The position numbers and the translations under genes were made by a program. From positions 1-64,000 of the forward strand of contig DASXVX010000086.1 of assembly GCA_036504075.1 (NCBI GenBank): a stretch of 64,000 nt of DNA, written 5' to 3'. This DNA comes from DASXVX01 sp036504075 (GTDB lineage: Bacteria > Bacillota > Sulfobacillia > Symbiobacteriales > Symbiobacteriaceae). Below are positions 60,775 to 64,000 of the stretch, piece after piece. The notes under the pieces were generated by a model. It was not told the DNA's origin. It did not search any database and worked only from the letters and a program-made list of their open reading frames with translations. How positions within the stretch are numbered: the stretch's first letter is position 1; every line of letters begins with the position of its first letter.

Positions 60775-62130
60775 CTATGCTTTCCCCGCGAACACCCGGC
60801 GGATGGCCCGGTCCAGCACATCGACCAGCCGGTCCGTTTCGGCCTCCGTCAGCACCAGCGGTGGCGTCAGCAGCATCGCTTCCCGGTATGGCGCCACCCC
60901 CACGATGACGCCCTCCCGGAAGCACTCCGCCTCGACGCCGAACCCACCACCGGGAAGCCGTTCCCGGCTCCCGGTTTGCCGGACCAGTTCCAGCCCGATC
61001 ATGAGGCCTTTCCCGCGGATGTCGGCCACGAACGGATTCTCCCGGGCCGCAAACCGCTCCCGGAACCGGGCGCCCATCGCCGCCGACTGCTCGGCCAGCC
61101 GCTCCCGCTCGTAAATCTCGATATTCGCCAGGGCGGCGGCACAGGCCACCGGATGGCCGGCGTAAGTAAAGCCATGGGTGAACGGCAAATCCGCCTCGGC
61201 TATGGCCTCGATGACCGAATCTCGGGCCAGCACGGCGCCCAGCGGCAGGTAGCCGCTGGTGAGCCCTTTGGCCGTACAGATGAGGTCGGGCGTGACCCCA
61301 TAGTGCTCCAAGGCCCAGGTCGTCCCCGTCCGCCCGAACCCGGTCATCACCTCGTCGGCAATGAACAGAATCCGGTACTTGTCGCAGATGGCCCGCACAT
61401 GCCGCCAATAGTCCGCCGGCGGAACGATGCAGCCCCCGACGCCCAGGATCGGTTCCGCCAGAAAGCCGGCCACGGTCTCAGGGCCTTCGGCCAGAATCCG
61501 CTCCTCCAGAAGTGCCGCGTACCGGGCGCCGGCATCGGGACAGTCGTAGCCAAACGGCCCGTCAAACTGGTCCGGCGCCGCGATATGGATGAATCCGGGC
61601 ACCAGCGGCCCGAAAAGCTCCTTGTGCTTGGCTAGTCCCGTGGCGGAGAGTGCCCCGAAGGTGTTGCCGTGGTAGGCCTGGTCCAGGCAAATCAGCTTGT
61701 CCCCGGCCGGCCGCCCCAAGGCCCGGGCGTGCAGGCGGGCCATCTTGCACGCCGATTCCACCGCCTCGGCGCCGCCCAGCGTGAAGAACACCTTGCCGAT
61801 CCCAGCCGGGGCGATGGCAGCCAGCTTGGCCGCCAGCCGCACCGCCACGTCGTTGCTGAAGTGAAAGTATGTATGGTAGTACATGAGCCGGTCCATCTGC
61901 GCCGCCGCAGCCACGGCGATCTCCCGCCGCCCGTACCCAACGTTGACCAGCGCCAGGCCGCCCTGTGCGTCGAGGTACCCGTTGCCTTCCGTATCGTAGA
62001 CGGTGGAGCCTTCCCCCCGCACGATAATGGTCGGGCCCCGCTGGTAGAACTCCCGGAAGTGCACTTCCGCGTGAATGAGATGCTGCTTGTCCAGCGCATG
62101 CAAATCGAGCGAGCCGTTGATGTTGTCCAC
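60775..62130 (-). CDS. Class III (PLP) aminotransferase
   Basis: 451 residues, the usual length for omega-amino-acid/pyruvate or beta-alanine-type transaminases. The PLP phosphate loop is GGAEAVESACKMARLHA, the pyridine Asp is in ILFIADEVMTGFGRTG, and the Schiff-base lysine is Lys288 (AKGLTSGYLPLG). TYAGHPVACAAALANI follows. Start GTG 62130 has AGGAGGA 7 nt upstream; the longer frame runs into 11-bp repeats. It moves an amino group between an omega-amine or amino acid and a keto acid or aldehyde. The nearby acyl-reductase genes make an aldehyde substrate conceivable. Confidence 0.92.
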   Translation of the reverse strand: MDNINGSLDLHALDKQHLIHAEVHFREFYQRGPTIIVRGEGSTVYDTEGNGYLDAQGGLALVNVGYGRREIAVAAAAQMDRLMYYHTYFHFSNDVAVRLAAKLAAIAPAGIGKVFFTLGGAEAVESACKMARLHARALGRPAGDKLICLDQAYHGNTFGALSATGLAKHKELFGPLVPGFIHIAAPDQFDGPFGYDCPDAGARYAALLEERILAEGPETVAGFLAEPILGVGGCIVPPADYWRHVRAICDKYRILFIADEVMTGFGRTGTTWALEHYGVTPDLICTAKGLTSGYLPLGAVLARDSVIEAIAEADLPFTHGFTYAGHPVACAAALANIEIYERERLAEQSAAMGARFRERFAARENPFVADIRGKGLMIGLELVRQTGSRERLPGGGFGVEAECFREGVIVGVAPYREAMLLTPPLVLTEAETDRLVDVLDRAIRRVFAGKA

Positions 62131-62184
62131 ACTCAAGTCCTCCTGGTGAAAGAAAACCGGAGCCGGGGGCAGCGCATGCCGGGC

Positions 62185-62261
62185 GCATGTCGGTGTCATG
62201 TGGGTGCAATGTCGGTGCAGTGTGGGTGCAGTGTGGGTGCAGTGTGGGTGCAGTGTAGGTG
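62185..62261. repeat. 11-bp tandem array, seven units
   Basis: CAGTGTGGGTG and variants, each exactly 11 bp, from 62185 to 62261. It lies 55 bp upstream of the aminotransferase start codon, inside the probable leader. Confidence 0.9.
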
Positions 62262-62292
62262 AAGAAGGACCCGAGCCGGGCAGAGGCACCCC

Positions 62293-62436
62293 CGAAGCGC
62301 CGTAATGAGGCGCAGTTACGGGCGCTTCGCCTACCCAAGTCAGCCAATTTCGGCGGTGCGTAGCAAGAAGCCCATACCCCAACAGCGGTTCCGAAATTGG
62401 CGCACTAAAAGGAAGCGTAGCGCCCGTTACGGAGAC
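62293..62436. repeat. Nested inverted repeats, MITE-like or structured RNA
   Basis: Local hairpin CGAAGCGCCGTAA (62293-62305) with TTACGGGCGCTTCG (62316-62329). A perfect 11-bp pair GCCAATTTCGG (62343-62353) and CCGAAATTGGC (62391-62401). The segment GTTACGGGCGCTTCGC (62315-62330) also matches, inverted with two mismatches, AGCGCCCGTTAC near 62417-62432. Short, non-coding and palindromic at several levels. Confidence 0.65.
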
Positions 62437-62508
62437 GAGTGGGCAGCGAGGGGCGTGCCTCTGACCGGCGTGCGTCTATACCAAATCACCCGCTAAACCC
62501 GCTGCACC

Positions 62509-63735
62509 CTAAACCCCCTCCATGTCCACCCACCGCACCAACGCCCCCACCACCGCCACCCCATCATGCCGCCAGAGCGGCGACGGCGACTGCACAGCCC
62601 CCACCCGACACACCCGGCTCGCCCCCAGCCGCCCCACCATCTCCCCCACCACCGCGGCCCGCCCCCCGGCAAACGCCACCGTCTGCAAGTACGCCCCGAA
62701 CGGCGCCACCAGCGGCCCCACATCCAGCACATCATCCACGGCAAACGTCCGCAGCAGCCGGTTCAGCGGACTCGGCAAGAACCGGGGCGTCTCGCTGTGT
62801 GCCACCGCCCACGCCAGATTCCCCAGGCTGCCGAAAAATCCATCCGCCATAAACTCCGCTTCGTCCCGGGCCGCCCGGAGCGACATGGCCTCCGCCGCCG
62901 TCAGCCGGCCCCGGGGCATGACCTGCTCCCACTCCGCCAGCGCCGACCCGCAGGCCCGGGCAAACTCTGCCGGCGCAAGCGGACCCCCCCGCTCCACGAA
63001 CGCCATGTGCGGGCTGACGCAGCCCTGCTGGTCGTACATGGCCACATCGTACGCGAGCCGCGCGGCCGTCTCCGCCGTGGCCGCCTCCCGGGCCACCACG
63101 GCGAAGCTAATCTTGTGCCCGTGCCCCACGAACCGCGCCCCCGCCGGCGTCAGCGCCCGCACGGCGGCGACCGACTCGTCGGCGCCGTAGGCCAGCACCG
63201 CCCCGGCCTGCGCGTACGGCCAGGCCGCATCGTGCGGCCAGTGTGCGACGCCCAGGCACCGGCCCAGGTCCGCATCCACCGCCGCCACCGACCGGGCGAA
63301 CAGTTCGGCGAAGACCGGTTCTTCCGAGGCCGGACGGGCCAGGCAGGCGCTCTTCAGCGCCAAGGCGAGCGCCATGTCGAACGCCGGAATCCCCGGTACG
63401 TTCCCCGAGAATACCGCCACCAGCAGCCCCGGCCCGTAGGCCCGGGAGCGCATCCCCGGCGCCCGGTCCACGAACGTGTCCAGCGCTGCCCGGTCGCCCA
63501 GGTCCGCGTCGAGCAACGCCCCGATTCCCCGGACCCGGGAGAGCATGTCGTCCAGCCCCCGGCGCAGCATGGCCGGCGCCAGCCCGGTCGACTCGGCCAG
63601 CCGGGACTCCGCTTCACGCCGAATGGGGTCGGCCTCATCCAGCCACCGGTCCGCCACCCGGTCCAGCGTCGCCAGAATCGACCCGACCGGCCGCTCCGCG
63701 AGCGCCTTCTGGGCAGCCAGCAGTTGGTCAAGCAT
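62509..63735 (-). CDS. luxC: LuxC-like acyl-CoA/acyl-protein reductase
   Basis: 408 residues of the LuxC aldehyde-dehydrogenase-like fold: GLLVAVFSGNVPGIPAFDMA, then VGHGHKISFAVVARE. The catalytic Cys is in YDQQGCVSPHMAF (Cys239), and LNRLLRTFAVDD lies near the end. LuxC reduces activated fatty acids to aldehydes with NADPH. It overlaps the luxE-like gene by 8 bp, so the two are translationally coupled and probably form an acid reductase complex. No luxA or luxB lies in the window, so light emission is not implied. Confidence 0.88.
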   Translation of the reverse strand: MLDQLLAAQKALAERPVGSILATLDRVADRWLDEADPIRREAESRLAESTGLAPAMLRRGLDDMLSRVRGIGALLDADLGDRAALDTFVDRAPGMRSRAYGPGLLVAVFSGNVPGIPAFDMALALALKSACLARPASEEPVFAELFARSVAAVDADLGRCLGVAHWPHDAAWPYAQAGAVLAYGADESVAAVRALTPAGARFVGHGHKISFAVVAREAATAETAARLAYDVAMYDQQGCVSPHMAFVERGGPLAPAEFARACGSALAEWEQVMPRGRLTAAEAMSLRAARDEAEFMADGFFGSLGNLAWAVAHSETPRFLPSPLNRLLRTFAVDDVLDVGPLVAPFGAYLQTVAFAGGRAAVVGEMVGRLGASRVCRVGAVQSPSPLWRHDGVAVVGALVRWVDMEGV

Positions 63736-64000
63736 GGCGGTTCACCTGCAGGAACTGATCCATGGCAATCGAGCAGCCCCGCGCCTCCGCCCCGGGCGCC
63801 CGCCCCAGAATCTCAAAGCCGTCCGGGTGCTGCACTCCCACGTCCTGTGTCAGCAGAAACGCGCAGGAATACAGGTTGGCCAGGTCGGTGACGGCCACGA
63901 TGCCCGGCGTCCCCGGCGGTACCTCCGCCAGACTCTCCGGGTCCAGCATCCGCACGCTGACCCAGGCGGGACCGGCCTTCCGGGGCGACCCGGTGACCAG
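63728..64000 (-). CDS. luxE: LuxE/acyl-protein synthetase C-terminal part (runs off the window)
   Basis: 90 codons at the right edge, continuing past 64000. The visible end reads PGTPGIVAVTDLANLYSCAF, LLTQDVGVQHPDGFEILG and RAPGAEARGCSIAMDQFL, the conserved C-terminus of the LuxE/AMP-dependent acyl-protein synthetase family. LuxE activates fatty acids with ATP and passes the acyl group to LuxC. The N-terminal part is outside the window, so completeness cannot be judged. Confidence 0.85.
   Translation of the reverse strand: MVTGSPRKAGPAWVSVRMLDPESLAEVPPGTPGIVAVTDLANLYSCAFLLTQDVGVQHPDGFEILGRAPGAEARGCSIAMDQFLQVNRHA

Larger units (their letters stand above)
62131..62508. other. Intergenic region: 11-bp array and nested inverted repeats
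   Basis: No gene seen between luxC-like and aminotransferase genes. It contains the 11-bp array (62185-62261) and a complex of inverted repeats (62293-62436). Confidence 0.65.

Noticed and set aside
62566..63891. Plus-strand ORFs opposite luxC/luxE
   Set aside because: Arg/Pro-rich shadow frames; the minus strand carries the LuxC catalytic motif and coupled start.
62509..64000. A bioluminescence operon
   Set aside because: luxC and luxE homologues occur widely without luciferase; no luxA or luxB is seen.
1..64000. rRNA or tRNA genes
   Set aside because: No conserved tRNA T-loop/acceptor arrangement or rRNA signature was found on reading both strands; a covariance search would be needed to be certain.

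Overview
The window is GC-rich (roughly two thirds G+C) DNA with strong Shine-Dalgarno sites, frequent GTG/TTG starts and intrinsic hairpin terminators. A small acid-soluble-spore-protein-like gene, S-layer homology domains, copper-amine-oxidase-N domains, an LCP cell-wall protein and a cobalamin-riboswitch cblT-cblS pair together suggest a high-GC, Gram-positive, probably spore-forming Firmicute (Symbiobacterium-like). That assignment is inference; no rRNA or tRNA gene is present to test it.

Left part (1-14 kb): a VOC protein, a VWA lipoprotein, an LCP wall-polymer transferase, a membrane-anchored patatin-like lipase, then an envelope block of an SLH/propeller protein and a compact operon (membrane protein, Asp-box lipoprotein, frameshifted exported protein). 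A small protein behind a LexA-like box and a DMT transporter follow. Middle-left (14-34 kb): a gene-poor stretch of 11-bp tandem repeats and hairpins with two tiny peptide genes; glcD-glcF; an SDR; an FMN glutamate-synthase-like protein; a MASE3-PAS-PAS-GGDEF diguanylate cyclase; a phnD-phnC-phnE-phnE ABC transporter; a YumC-type ferredoxin-NADP reductase; a HAD protein; cobalamin riboswitch-cblT-cblS (alpha-ribazole uptake and phosphorylation); and a large TPR regulator with C-terminal SARP-type winged helix plus BTAD.

35-39 kb is a decayed accessory island: integrase tail, Uma2 pseudogene with an internal deletion, 5'-truncated type I restriction hsdR ending at a perfect hairpin, a possible tiny membrane toxin, and 43-bp repeats. 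40-48.6 kb holds exported or unknown proteins: a copper-amine-oxidase-N protein, a large beta-propeller/CARDB protein split by an in-frame TAG, another propeller protein, an unrecognised 520-aa protein and a duplicated Asn/Gln/Ser-rich protein. 48.7-64 kb returns to core-like genes: type II NADH dehydrogenase, chemotaxis receptor, SASP-like protein, TetR-fabF, M48 protease, S9 peptidase, histidine phosphatase (frameshifted), rhodanese, class III aminotransferase and a luxC-luxE acyl-reduction pair running off the right edge.

The most unusual feature is the repeat landscape. A 43-bp intergenic repeat occurs in three arrays (30.8, 39.0, 47.6 kb) plus a degenerate copy, and several non-coding arrays have periods of 11 or 22 bp. 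Four otherwise good genes carry a single frameshift or stop (11463-12490, 39092-39815, 41329-43959, 59794-60347). These may be real decay or sequence errors, to be settled against raw reads.
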